A DNA stretch of 64,000 nucleotides from Fragilaria crotonensis (taxonomy: Eukaryota > Bacillariophyta > Fragilariophyceae > Fragilariales > Fragilariaceae): positions 118,130 through 182,129 of the forward strand of contig JAKSYS010000036.1 of assembly GCA_022925895.1 (NCBI GenBank), read 5' to 3'. The notes below the pieces were generated by a model. That model was given only the letters and a program-made list of their open reading frames with translations. It did no database searches and was not told the DNA's origin. The translations under genes and the position numbers were made by a program. Shown here in pieces: positions 23,600-33,319 of this stretch (position 1 is its first letter; the number at the start of each line of letters is the position of its first letter).

Positions 23600-26500
23600 T
23601 TAGTCGAGCGCAAAATCAACTTCCTGCAGAAAATCGTCGTGCTCGTCGGGCCACTGTGTCACGATTCGCTGGTCCGGCGGGCGACGTTGGTCGGATCGTC
23701 TACGTTGACGGATAGCCGAGCGGGGCGACAACTGATTCATGGTGTCGTTTCCCACACGTCGTCCCAATGCGGTGTATGCTGCGTCCGTGTGACGATTTTC
23801 CGACGACGGGTAAGTGCTCAGGGTAGCGGTGGTTGATGTAACAGAGGAATCCCCGGTAGAATGGGGAGCATTGACGCGTCGGCGACGTTGCATTGCCTTC
23901 TGACGCATCACTGAGGGAGGCATTTGAGACCCTGATGGAGGACTTGAAAATTCGTTGCGTTCTCTTGGCGCAGCAGGTCTCCGCGGTGGCTGAGCCGCTG
24001 GGGAATTGGAGTGTGACCCATTTTGTGATGGTCTTGCTGGTGGGCGAGGATTTGTCACACGAGACTGGCCGTCAACGCTAGTTGTTGGCCGCTCGTCGGA
24101 AGCTCGTTGGACGTTGGTGGGGACGGAATGGCTCCTGCTCATTGTTGGCGAGGGATGCTGACCGTTAAGCGGAGGTCTAACACCAGTTTTGATTCCCTGG
24201 TGTATATTTGGCTGGTGATTAGAGGCGCGGAGGAGAGGCTCAGATCGCCTTGGATCCTTTCCATCTGAATGGGGAGTATTGCTTCCATTGGCACGGGGTG
24301 GTGTGCGTTGCGTCGTAAGGTTAGGGTCAGAACTCGTACGCTTAATCATCCGTTCCTCTCGCATCTTCTTCTTCACGTCGTTGGAAACCTCTTCTTTCGC
24401 CTTGTCGAAATCCCTGCAGAATGTAGCAATGATGTTAAAGATCTCATGAGGCTGCATCTCCTGCTTGTCTTCTTCGCCAAAGTATTCTCTCAGTTTAATG
24501 AACTTTAACTTGGTTGACTCCACCTTGTCTCGCAAACATGACACCTTCTTGATCGCCCCCAGTGTGAAGACACCGATATCCGATGCACGAAGGGATTCGA
24601 CCTCTTCCTCGAGTGTCATGGAGCTATCGCTCAAGCTATTATCGTCATCCTCAGTCTCATGTGGCTTCTTCTTTTTGCGCAGTCGATAACTGGTCATTAA
24701 GCGAGCCTGATGAAGTGATATTTTGCGGACATTTTCGAGCTGGTTCTCGACCTCTTCCAGATCATGTTCAAGCTGATCCCAGTAGACACGACCCGCTTTC
24801 ATCACGGTAGGGAGATCATCCTTAACGCGCAGGAGAAGCTCATTGTTTCGCTGGACAACAAGAACAATGTAGTGCAAGAAGGTCGTTTTCTTGTCGAATG
24901 CTTTAGCGTGATTCAATTTTAGAAGTGATTCGAGAGAAAATGCGCCAGCCTTTCTCTTCCCACTGACTCCCGCAGTGTTCAAGCGATTTCCAACATTGAG
25001 AACAATACCGAGTAGTTTGCGAAGTCGAACAGAATTGATAAGTTCATCACAAGCGGACTCAACGACTACAGTGTCTTTCTCAAGCGAATCCAAGCATGAT
25101 TGGAATTGGAGCTTGAAGAGGAGAGCACGAACCTTGCGTTTTGCATGCTTGACAGTCATCATCGCCACCATGAACTTTTCGCATTCACAGAGTCCGTCGA
25201 ATTTCTCCGCCGCGTCAATTCCACCTGAAAGCATGTACGCCTCCAATGCCTTTCGTTCATCTGACGTCGGCAAGTACTCGATGATGTTTTGCATCTGCTC
25301 TGGCGACATACCTTGGTGGTCGATACGATCTACGGCATCAGCCAACTCATCATGAGTCATCTTCAACCTCGCCAGGATGATACCTCCATTGTTTGCCCGC
25401 TTTGAGTCAATTACACGAACTGCCGCGCCTTTCTTGGTTTGGACAAGACGCGCTTTGGTGGTGTCGACTGGAGTCAACTCAGCCTGGAATAATTCCTGAA
25501 ATTCATCTTCGTCAATTTGAATCCCTTCAAGCTCCTCGTCCTGGTCGATCTTCGCCCACAACGAATTTGATCGAACCTTTCGAGCTGTATCCCAATGCAA
25601 TCGAGTTCTTCGGTGAGTATCCTTAACCTTTTTCTCCTCTCTCGTCGCGCCGCCTTGCTCTGGCTCGCCAACTGAGCTAACGGTTGCTGGGAGGTTGTGA
25701 TCCCTATCCATGACTGATGCGTCGAGTCCATCACGCTCCATCGCATTCTTCACTGCTCCCATGGGAAGACCGATATTAAGCATCTTAAAGTATCTAGCAT
25801 ACTTTGGGTCTTGCTTCAATGGCACACCAGCACCGTAGCCAGCCGGTTTATTGTGATCCCCATCCATGACGGATGGATCAACTCCATCTCGTGTCATGGC
25901 GTGCTTCACTACTGGCATGGGCATTCCAACCTTAAGCATCCGGAAATAACGGTCATACTTCGGATCGTTCTTGAGAGCTGGTCTGCCGTCCATAACAGGG
26001 AGATCAGGTTCCTCAGCCGTCTGCTCTGGAGGCTGAACTTGTGGAGCTGGTGTAGCGTTAGCTTGCATTTTCTGGTCGCTCGGCGACGCAGACACTGTAT
26101 CTTCCTTTTCAGCAGAAGCATCTCGGCCCCGACTGCCCAAGAGTCGGTTAGCGAAGAAAGCATTGAGCTGTGCTTTGGTATCAGCGGCTGAATCGGAGAT
26201 ACTCTCGGCTTTGGCTTCCGTCACAGGAAATTCTCTCGAAGATGCCGCTTCAGGTTGTTTCTCTGCTGCCGTAGCGGATGCTCTGCTGGCGATTGCCTCG
26301 TGAATCGCTGCCATAGGGGACGGAGCATCTCTCTTGACTGCAGATTCTCCATTCACATCATCAGCAATATCTGCAGTGTCATGAGGCTCAGGTGATACCA
26401 AGTCACGTGTCTCTTCAACAGCCGTGGACTGAGAAGCTCGTGGAGACTGTACTGATTCAGAATCAAACGACGCCGCGGGTGCAAACTTCGGACTGGTGAC

Positions 26501-29200
26501 ACTAATCTCAGGCTGACTCGCTTCTTGAGCAGGAGCTTTGAACTGAGTAATCTTGCTTTCAATCGACACTCTCTTCAAACGATTCTTGACATTGCCAAAA
26601 TTTTCAACCGCGCTTTTGGCTTCGGATTCCCTTACCGTCGAATGCTTGTTGGTAGCAATACGTTTCCTAATCAACGCAGCCACATCGCGATCTGGAGGTG
26701 ATTTCAACTTTTCATTCGCCGCCTGTCGCTCTTTCTCTTCGCGAAGCTTTCTAAGTTCTAACTCTCGCTGCTCACGGTAGGTCAGCTTCTTCGGTTTGAC
26801 TTCTGCTGCTGGGTCATCAAAATTTCGCTGCTGCTCTTGAATTTCCATTTCTCGTCGCTCTCGATAGGTGAGTGGTCCCTGGTGGAAGGACTGATGTGAC
26901 GCTGGGTCGGGAGAGTCACCCCTGTAATCACCGGATTGTTGGTCTTCGTAGTCTCCATCTTCGTAAGACTCTTCAGATTGCCCTTCCTCATAGAAGTCAT
27001 CGAACTCATCAGCGTAAGTACCTTGCTGTTGATCATGACTCTCGCGTTTCGGGATATGCTCATATTTCGAAGCATTTATTGAAGGCTTTTCGAATTTTGA
27101 TTTCAAATCGGCTACTTTAAACTGTGACCTTCCGCGGGCTCCAAATTCTGCATCTCCTTCAAAACTGCGGCCGCTTCGTACTCGATTGAGAACGGCCGAC
27201 AATTCAGATGCCGTGGCACCAGAACGAAAAGCACCCACGTCCGATTTTGCATATGTTTTCGGCTGTTCGACCTTGGGAGCTTTCAGCCTTGCTTTCAGAC
27301 TTTCCAGCGACGTCCGTTGTTGTGTGCATTCCTTAGCACGCAACTCCTGCTCCGATGTCTCCTTCTTCTCAACCCTTTTCAAACCTGCAATGCCTGCTGA
27401 TGTTGGACCATTCAGATTTCTAGGCTCCTGCGTTTGTTGCAGGACTTGTTGTTGTGGTTGCCCCCAAGATCGAGGAGCAGGCGGCTGCGGTGCATCATGC
27501 TCCAGCGGTGTTATGTCCTCACCCCAAGTCTCAATTTGCTTGACCGGCGACCTCACGCTCCACTCGGCGTATGATTCATCGTCAATGTCAACTTCGTATT
27601 CCTTCTTTTCTTCGCCAACTCCCTTCTTCAGAGTCTTCTTCTTCTCTTTCGATCCCAAAACTTCCATTGGCACTTCACCCACGTTCGAGTTAACGCCAAT
27701 GTCGCTAGAAACCCCCACATCGGAATCAATGATAACGTCAGAGTTTGGAGCTGACGCATTCGATGGAGCCCCTCTTGAAGCCGTCGGCGAAGCGTTTTCG
27801 GAAGTCATAACATGAGAGAGAGTGTTGGCGACCGGGAAAGACGATGTATCAAGTACAGGAATCGGCGGTATTTTGGACGTGAAGGACACCCCTGGTTCTG
27901 ATTGTGCATAGGTTGGAATAAATGGATCTCCAAACGACGATTCTCCGAACGGAGAGTTTCCAAACGTTGCCCATCCGTCATCAACAAATTGCGGTTGTTG
28001 CTGAGATTGAGCTTGCTGTTGCTTGGTGAGCGAGTGCCGTGACGCACCCTTATCCTCCCAAGGAGTCGATCGACTCGAAAGGGAAGATCGATCGGATCCT
28101 CCAGGTGATGGTCTCGGTTGAAGGGGCAAACCGCTAATGCCGGTCAATCGGAATCCATCCTCAAATCCATCGTCGTCCATCTGCCCGGGGGATGGCGACC
28201 GCGATCCCGTGGGAGTATCAAAGGATTGTACTGGAAATTCATCCACACCGCTGCCCCATTCTCCCGCCAGTTCCTTCATCGCAGCCGCAACTTCTTTGTC
28301 GACCAAGGAGGCGTCGAGGCCAAAAGCATCAAATGAAAATCCATTTTCAATGCCTTCTGTGAACAACGTTATGGAGTTGGCTGGCGACAAGGTTGCCGTC
28401 GAATTGGTCGATCCGCCTTCACCGCCAGCTCGTGACGATGAGCCAGAACCGGGAGTAATTGGAGGACGAGGTGTCTGTGAATAATGAACGAGGCGATTTG
28501 ACTTTCCGGCAGAGCCCGTAGAACCAAAGCTCCTGGCTGAATTTGATAGCGGATAAGGCGATAAGGATGGATCGTCCGACGTTTTCGGACTGGCGTTTAG
28601 AGTTTGACGACGGTTGACATTCGCGGCTTGCATTGTTGAGTTAGACGGGAAGGTTGGCATGGATTTACTCGTTCGCGCTTTTGAATTTTTGGAACTGACA
28701 CTCGTGTCTTGAGATACAACGGATGACGCTGAGGGTGAAGAGAACTTTGGTGGTCTACTGTTTTCTCTCACTGAATCAGTTGCTCGGTGTCTCTCCACAA
28801 ACAAATCCAACCTTTTGTGCGTCTGTTCCGTTTGAGTTAATGGATTAAGATCGAAAGCAGGTGTTTTGTGCTTTGGAGTGTCGGCAGTGGTACCTTTTCC
28901 AGATGCAGATGCATGGGAAAAGAATAAATCTTCCGACTCTGAAGTGAACCCGTATTGCGAGGTGTCATTGTGATCCCGCGCCGGGGACAACGCAGCATTT
29001 GTCGACAACTGAAGGGCAATCTGTTTTGCGTGTTCCCTTGTCCGCCTCATACTCGTGGGCGTTGATGTCTTTGGAGAGTACTTCATGAAGGCAAACGTTG
29101 CTCGTCTCTTGGAAAGATTGGAACTGCCTCCATCCGTCTCGGACGACACCGAGACAGTCGACTCCGCTCGAGGGCTGGATCCGAACAAGCTCCGTCTCAT
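23600..29200 (-). CDS. Formin (FH2 domain) with tandem WASH-subunit-3-like repeats
   Basis: A single intact frame of 1,866 codons. Residues 1 to about 1050 are low-complexity, Ser/Pro/Gln/Glu-rich and probably disordered. At about 1063-1170 lie two tandem copies of a motif with DPKYxRYFxMLxxGxPM and a following AMxRDGxDxSVMDxDHN, resembling the CCDC53 (WASH complex subunit 3) domain. The FH2 domain occupies about 1195-1610: TRLHWDTARKV, LSGGIDAAEKFDGL, LLGIVLNVGNRLNT and ALLKL-like SLLKLNHAKAFDKKTTFLHY. FH2 domains dimerise and nucleate and elongate actin filaments. I find no proline-rich FH1 run before FH2. The C-terminal 250 residues are basic and Ser/Pro/Arg-rich. The gene converges on the Derlin gene with 89 bp between stop codons. 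Confidence 0.93.
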   Translation of the reverse strand: MRRSLFGSSPRAESTVSVSSETDGGSSNLSKRRATFAFMKYSPKTSTPTSMRRTREHAKQIALQLSTNAALSPARDHNDTSQYGFTSESEDLFFSHASASGKGTTADTPKHKTPAFDLNPLTQTEQTHKRLDLFVERHRATDSVRENSRPPKFSSPSASSVVSQDTSVSSKNSKARTSKSMPTFPSNSTMQAANVNRRQTLNASPKTSDDPSLSPYPLSNSARSFGSTGSAGKSNRLVHYSQTPRPPITPGSGSSSRAGGEGGSTNSTATLSPANSITLFTEGIENGFSFDAFGLDASLVDKEVAAAMKELAGEWGSGVDEFPVQSFDTPTGSRSPSPGQMDDDGFEDGFRLTGISGLPLQPRPSPGGSDRSSLSSRSTPWEDKGASRHSLTKQQQAQSQQQPQFVDDGWATFGNSPFGESSFGDPFIPTYAQSEPGVSFTSKIPPIPVLDTSSFPVANTLSHVMTSENASPTASRGAPSNASAPNSDVIIDSDVGVSSDIGVNSNVGEVPMEVLGSKEKKKTLKKGVGEEKKEYEVDIDDESYAEWSVRSPVKQIETWGEDITPLEHDAPQPPAPRSWGQPQQQVLQQTQEPRNLNGPTSAGIAGLKRVEKKETSEQELRAKECTQQRTSLESLKARLKAPKVEQPKTYAKSDVGAFRSGATASELSAVLNRVRSGRSFEGDAEFGARGRSQFKVADLKSKFEKPSINASKYEHIPKRESHDQQQGTYADEFDDFYEEGQSEESYEDGDYEDQQSGDYRGDSPDPASHQSFHQGPLTYRERREMEIQEQQRNFDDPAAEVKPKKLTYREQRELELRKLREEKERQAANEKLKSPPDRDVAALIRKRIATNKHSTVRESEAKSAVENFGNVKNRLKRVSIESKITQFKAPAQEASQPEISVTSPKFAPAASFDSESVQSPRASQSTAVEETRDLVSPEPHDTADIADDVNGESAVKRDAPSPMAAIHEAIASRASATAAEKQPEAASSREFPVTEAKAESISDSAADTKAQLNAFFANRLLGSRGRDASAEKEDTVSASPSDQKMQANATPAPQVQPPEQTAEEPDLPVMDGRPALKNDPKYDRYFRMLKVGMPMPVVKHAMTRDGVDPSVMDGDHNKPAGYGAGVPLKQDPKYARYFKMLNIGLPMGAVKNAMERDGLDASVMDRDHNLPATVSSVGEPEQGGATREEKKVKDTHRRTRLHWDTARKVRSNSLWAKIDQDEELEGIQIDEDEFQELFQAELTPVDTTKARLVQTKKGAAVRVIDSKRANNGGIILARLKMTHDELADAVDRIDHQGMSPEQMQNIIEYLPTSDERKALEAYMLSGGIDAAEKFDGLCECEKFMVAMMTVKHAKRKVRALLFKLQFQSCLDSLEKDTVVVESACDELINSVRLRKLLGIVLNVGNRLNTAGVSGKRKAGAFSLESLLKLNHAKAFDKKTTFLHYIVLVVQRNNELLLRVKDDLPTVMKAGRVYWDQLEHDLEEVENQLENVRKISLHQARLMTSYRLRKKKKPHETEDDDNSLSDSSMTLEEEVESLRASDIGVFTLGAIKKVSCLRDKVESTKLKFIKLREYFGEEDKQEMQPHEIFNIIATFCRDFDKAKEEVSNDVKKKMREERMIKRTSSDPNLTTQRTPPRANGSNTPHSDGKDPRRSEPLLRASNHQPNIHQGIKTGVRPPLNGQHPSPTMSRSHSVPTNVQRASDERPTTSVDGQSRVTNPRPPARPSQNGSHSNSPAAQPPRRPAAPRERNEFSSPPSGSQMPPSVMRQKAMQRRRRVNAPHSTGDSSVTSTTATLSTYPSSENRHTDAAYTALGRRVGNDTMNQLSPRSAIRQRRRSDQRRPPDQRIVTQWPDEHDDFLQEVDFALD

Positions 29201-30042
29201 TGGAAAAGTTTATTTCGCTATTGCTCGCTGTTCTCTGCCTTAACACGAACGCCTCTACAGCCTATCAGACACACAACAACGAGGACAAGCGATGCTCCTC
29301 TTGGAATAGGCTAGCTACTTAGTAGAGTAGCTGTTCAACTGTTGACCTGATCAGTGGAAATAGAAAGCGACGGAGAACCGTGACAACTACTGCAGTACTA
29401 CTACTACTCGCGATGCTTGGTAATACTGCAATACTCACCCATGGCTTTCTGGGCTTGCAGCGGCCCTCCTCTCTTGAAGGCGCAGCTAGCGAGTATTCGA
29501 AATACCTACAGACATGATGAAATACTCTCTTTGTTTATGCCGAGCAACGTGAATGTTAGTATCCCCAAACACATGTAACGAGAAAAAATTGTGGTCCGGC
29601 CAGCGCGACTGCGAGGCGGACTATGCCTGCCGGACCATTGTTCGCTGGCCAGTCGTGCCGGCGCTGCCAATCGGGGATCAAGTCTTGATGCAACGTCGAT
29701 GACGTGATTTGTGTGCCCATTTCTCCATATCTCAACTATCAACTGACAATCGAATACTACTAGTAGTACTGTATACGGTGTATCATAAAAATAGAGGTCG
29801 ACTTGAGGATCATCAAATCGTGTTGTCTTCACCCTGCCTGATGACATATGTAGAATCAGGTACAATTGTAAATACTACTACATGTTGTACATGTTACCTG
29901 GATAGGTTTGGAGTCCGGAGTCCGGAGTCGTGCAGCCATCGTTCATGCCTTGCCGATGTGAAAGCATGGCAGGCGGCATACAAACTTGACAACTATCACT
30001 GCTTTCTCCTACGACTAGCTAGTAGTTTACAGTTGCTACTAG
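29201..30042. other. Intergenic region between formin start and Noc4-like stop
   Basis: This holds the formin promoter (left part) and the 3' UTR of the Noc4-like gene. An imperfect inverted repeat (GGCCAGCG...CGCTGGCC, about 29598-29649) could form a GC-rich hairpin. CTACTA and GTACT words are frequent. No gene is seen. Confidence 0.4.
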
Positions 30043-31737
30043 CTAGTCTTTACTTTCTGTCAATGACGCCTTGGGAATTAGAACCATCCCCTCGAACACA
30101 TCATCCTCCACAAAGAGAGCTGTCGGTTTCTGAAACGCCAATGGGACTTTCTTTTGTTTCTTGGCATCCAATCGCTTTCGTTCTTGATCGAACAGTGACT
30201 TGTATGTGTGCGACAAAAAGTCACTCATATCGTGGAGCGGCCCCTCCTCTTGACCAATCGACTGGGCCATGGTGGCCACAGCTGGCAAATAATGCTTTGA
30301 CAGCACTTGACATTCCCACAAGGAGCTTTCGAGGGCATGAGATTGAGTTGGATCGTCAGTGGCGGCATCATAGGCGTCTTTCCATTCGTTATCCTTGTCA
30401 TCGTCATCATTGTTGTTGTTAGTATCATTTCGTGACAAAGATCGATGAATCAGACAGGCGCATTCGGGATGTTTGCGCAACAAGTTGGAGATGAGTGCGA
30501 GTGCAAAGAGACACCCAGACGGTGGGGCCTGCAATGCGGCTCGCGCAAGGCGCTTGATAAAGGCTGCCACCACGTGTGCCGGTAACATTTCATTTTTGGT
30601 CAAGCATTTGATGAGTAATTCAAAGAATCGAATGCGGTATTTGACGTAGAATAAGGATGGTTGAATGAGCCGATAGAGCGATCCATAGAATAATGGATAC
30701 TCCAATCCGTGGTCCATCATGAGTATAAATAGACCATCCAGCGCTAGGATAGGAACGACGCTTCCTTGTCGATCACTGTGAGCGCCATAGGCTTGGACGA
30801 AGAAATCGGCAAATCGCAGCGGATTTGGAATGTATGGCAATACGAGAGTGGGCAATGCCTGGAGGGCGTGTTTGAGGTCCTGAAGGGGTAATGTAAGTTT
30901 GAGAATTGCAAGCCAGGCCCGTGCCATGACTCTGCGATGGGCCTTGAGTTGCTGATATTGAAAGACTCGGACAATTTTGGGTTCCAGTTTTTGCTTTTTG
31001 GGGACTGGTTTCTTTTGTTCTTCCGCGCTCTCGTCGTCGTCATCCGAGTCTGAACCTGAGGAGTCGTCATCTTCATCTTGTGAATTCTGGTCGTCGTCGT
31101 CATCGTCATCCCCATTGTCTTCTTCTTCTTCGGGTTTCCCGCTGGTCGGTGGTTGAAACAGATACGTCCCCCTATCAACGTCATCTTGCGACTTCAGTCT
31201 CGGCAACATGGTGAGTAGTTGGAACAGTAATGCAGCTGCGTCCGTGTCCATCTTATCTCGTTGGTACTGATGCGTTGCCAACTGCTCCAAGGCGATGTAA
31301 GCATAGTATTGGACATCAACATATTGATGCAAAAACTCTGATTCCACCATGTGCCGCAAGGCCCGGTCTCCTCCTAGTGGTGGCAATTTGGAAAACCATC
31401 GCTGGAGCAGTGATTGTGAGACGAATGGATGTTGTTGGTTCGTGTAGGAAGGACATGCGGCGATGACACCCCAAAAGGTTCGAACGGCTGTCTTTCGTTC
31501 CATGCGATCCATGAGTTGCGCCACGAACATGTCGAGATGGGTCGACAGAAATGCTTTCCATTTCTGAACAGCTGGGGTTGTGGTGGAGGTGGCAGGTGAC
31601 ATATCTTGTTGTGCAAACAAACGTCGGAGGTCATCGAGACGGATGGCATCGGCGCGTTCTTCTTTGAGAGGTTTGAGGAGGGTTTTCAATTGCTTCACCG
31701 TCTCGGCAGTAGATTGGGAGGGTTTCATGGCCGTCAT
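30043..31737 (-). CDS. NOC4: Noc4-like nucleolar ribosome biogenesis factor (CBF/Mak21 domain)
   Basis: The 564-residue product has the Noc4/CBF core in its second half: VPILALDGLFILMMDHGLEY, YGSLYRLIQPSLFYVKYRIRF, and GCLFALALISNLLRKHPEC. The length fits Noc4 (about 500-560 aa). An acidic Asp/Glu run (about residues 205-240) followed by a basic KKPVPKKQK segment separates the helical N-terminal half from the core; acidic tracts are usual in nucleolar proteins. Noc4 partners with Nop14 in 40S subunit assembly in yeast. The start at 31737 is followed by a second Met three residues later, either of which could be used. It diverges from the DCP1 gene. Confidence 0.88.
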   Translation of the reverse strand: MTAMKPSQSTAETVKQLKTLLKPLKEERADAIRLDDLRRLFAQQDMSPATSTTTPAVQKWKAFLSTHLDMFVAQLMDRMERKTAVRTFWGVIAACPSYTNQQHPFVSQSLLQRWFSKLPPLGGDRALRHMVESEFLHQYVDVQYYAYIALEQLATHQYQRDKMDTDAAALLFQLLTMLPRLKSQDDVDRGTYLFQPPTSGKPEEEEDNGDDDDDDDQNSQDEDDDSSGSDSDDDDESAEEQKKPVPKKQKLEPKIVRVFQYQQLKAHRRVMARAWLAILKLTLPLQDLKHALQALPTLVLPYIPNPLRFADFFVQAYGAHSDRQGSVVPILALDGLFILMMDHGLEYPLFYGSLYRLIQPSLFYVKYRIRFFELLIKCLTKNEMLPAHVVAAFIKRLARAALQAPPSGCLFALALISNLLRKHPECACLIHRSLSRNDTNNNNDDDDKDNEWKDAYDAATDDPTQSHALESSLWECQVLSKHYLPAVATMAQSIGQEEGPLHDMSDFLSHTYKSLFDQERKRLDAKKQKKVPLAFQKPTALFVEDDVFEGMVLIPKASLTESKD

Positions 31738-32452
31738 GGTTGTCTCAGTTATTAACCTGTACCCTGCCCTCTACTAGAGAGACTAATCGAAAAATCCAAA
31801 GAAGCGTTTGAATGGAATAGTCACTTCGTTGATAAACGTAATGATGGAGGCTGTCGATGGCGCGAAGCTATGGTTGGTGGAAAGCCGTCAGCGTCTTGCC
31901 GCCAGTCACTATGTCATAAAATGATACGGTACAGTACACTTCCGGTAGATAAGAAACACCGTACCCGTATCGTACTCGAAGTGTGTTGGAGGTGGTTTTT
32001 GTCCTTCTGTGCGGTTGGCAGCGCAAGGCGCGAAGGCCCTCAACGTTGGCTTGAACTACACTTGATGAATACCGCAGGTTTTGGAGCCCTCTGGATTCTG
32101 GATGTTTTAGTCTCGTCGTATGTATGACAGAAGATATCACTGTAACTGGTACTAGTACCCCGAGTACAAGTAGCATACCAGTAGTCTGATTTTACCTGCC
32201 TACGGAACATTTCTGTCGGTACCACGTACAAATAGTACGGAGTACAAATACCACGCAACGATCGGTGTCCGTTCTCAGCCAATTAAAAATGCCCGGAGTA
32301 GTTTACTGGCGTGCAGTCCTTGGTCGGCGATGACTGGACTTTACGTCTCACCTCTGACCATCATCACAGTTCACTACTCTCCCATCCATTATCAGTGCAT
32401 CGACTACTAAAAAGCATAGTTCTTACAGTCGGGTTCCGTTACATTCTCAACA
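31738..32452. promoter_or_regulatory. Divergent promoter region, Noc4-like / DCP1
   Basis: These 715 bp separate the start codons of two divergent genes and must contain both promoters. No clear TATA box is seen. A cluster of GTAC words (GTACTAGTACCCCGAGTAC and GTACGGAGTAC) lies at about 32150-32250. Confidence 0.5.
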
Positions 32453-33268
32453 ATGGCAACACACAAAGTATCTGATGACGCCCGGCGCCTTGCTAACTTG
32501 CGCTTGTTGCAGCGGTTGGACTCGACTGTTCACGACATTGTCGCCTCCGCCACTCATGTGGGTCTATACGAATTTCAACAGACAGCCAAAGCCTGGGAAA
32601 AGAAAAATGTGGAAGGTTCGCTCTTTCTCGTCAAGAAGACGGAAGCCCCGAGGTTTCAACTGCAACTTTTGAATAGAAATTCGACTGATAATTGGACCCT
32701 GCCGGTCTTGCCCAAAATGCTGGTTCAAAATCAAGATCCGTACCTCATTTTGAGGTTCCAGAATGAACAGGGAGATAGTGTCATTCAGGGTATTTGGTTC
32801 TACAATGGACAGGAACGTGACTCGATTGCTTCAGTTTTGACCAAGGCTATCAAATCCTTGGAACTGCCAACTCGGGAAATTGATCCCGCGACAGCTGCAA
32901 GTGTCTTGTTGTCGCCGCTGAATTTGGGAGGTCATACCATTCCCATCTCGCGCGCACCACCACCCGCTGCTTCTTCGTATGCCAATGCAGCTGCCGCCGG
33001 ATCGACAAAGGCAACGGTCGAGCATGCAGCACCGCCGAAGCAGCAACCGCAGCCACAGCAGGAGCCACAGCAACAACAAGTCCAACAGCCAGTTACACCG
33101 TCACGGGAGACCTCTCCTCAGCAACACTTTGTGTTGGACAAGAAAAGTTTGCAACTATCCTTACTTTCGCTCATTCAAGATGATCGATTTTTAGATCTTA
33201 TTCATGCGCAATACCTAAAAGTGGCACATGCGCGGGCCAATCGCAACGCAGATAATGGGGAGTCCTAG
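32453..33268 (+). CDS. DCP1: mRNA decapping protein DCP1
   Basis: The 271-residue product opens with the DCP1 EVH1-like domain: RLLQRLDSTVHDIV, YEFQQTAKAWEKKNVEGSLF, LQLLNRNSTDNW, DPYLILRF and GIWFYNGQERDSI. A Gln/Pro-rich linker (about residues 195-225) follows. It closes with a helix-rich segment (LQLSLLSLIQDDRFLDLIH, about 235-255) that matches the C-terminal trimerisation motif of animal and plant DCP1. DCP1 activates the DCP2 pyrophosphatase that removes the mRNA cap, and it localises to P-bodies. The gene converges on the HLH/F-box-like gene with only 51 bp between stop codons. Confidence 0.9.
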   Translation: MATHKVSDDARRLANLRLLQRLDSTVHDIVASATHVGLYEFQQTAKAWEKKNVEGSLFLVKKTEAPRFQLQLLNRNSTDNWTLPVLPKMLVQNQDPYLILRFQNEQGDSVIQGIWFYNGQERDSIASVLTKAIKSLELPTREIDPATAASVLLSPLNLGGHTIPISRAPPPAASSYANAAAAGSTKATVEHAAPPKQQPQPQQEPQQQQVQQPVTPSRETSPQQHFVLDKKSLQLSLLSLIQDDRFLDLIHAQYLKVAHARANRNADNGES

Positions 33269-33319
33269 TTGATGGCTAATAAGATAATTTTGATTTTGTC
33301 GTTCTCTATTCTTGTTTGT

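Noticed and set aside
27186-27815. 209-codon plus-strand frame
   Set aside because: Antisense to the formin's low-complexity region and has no motif of its own.
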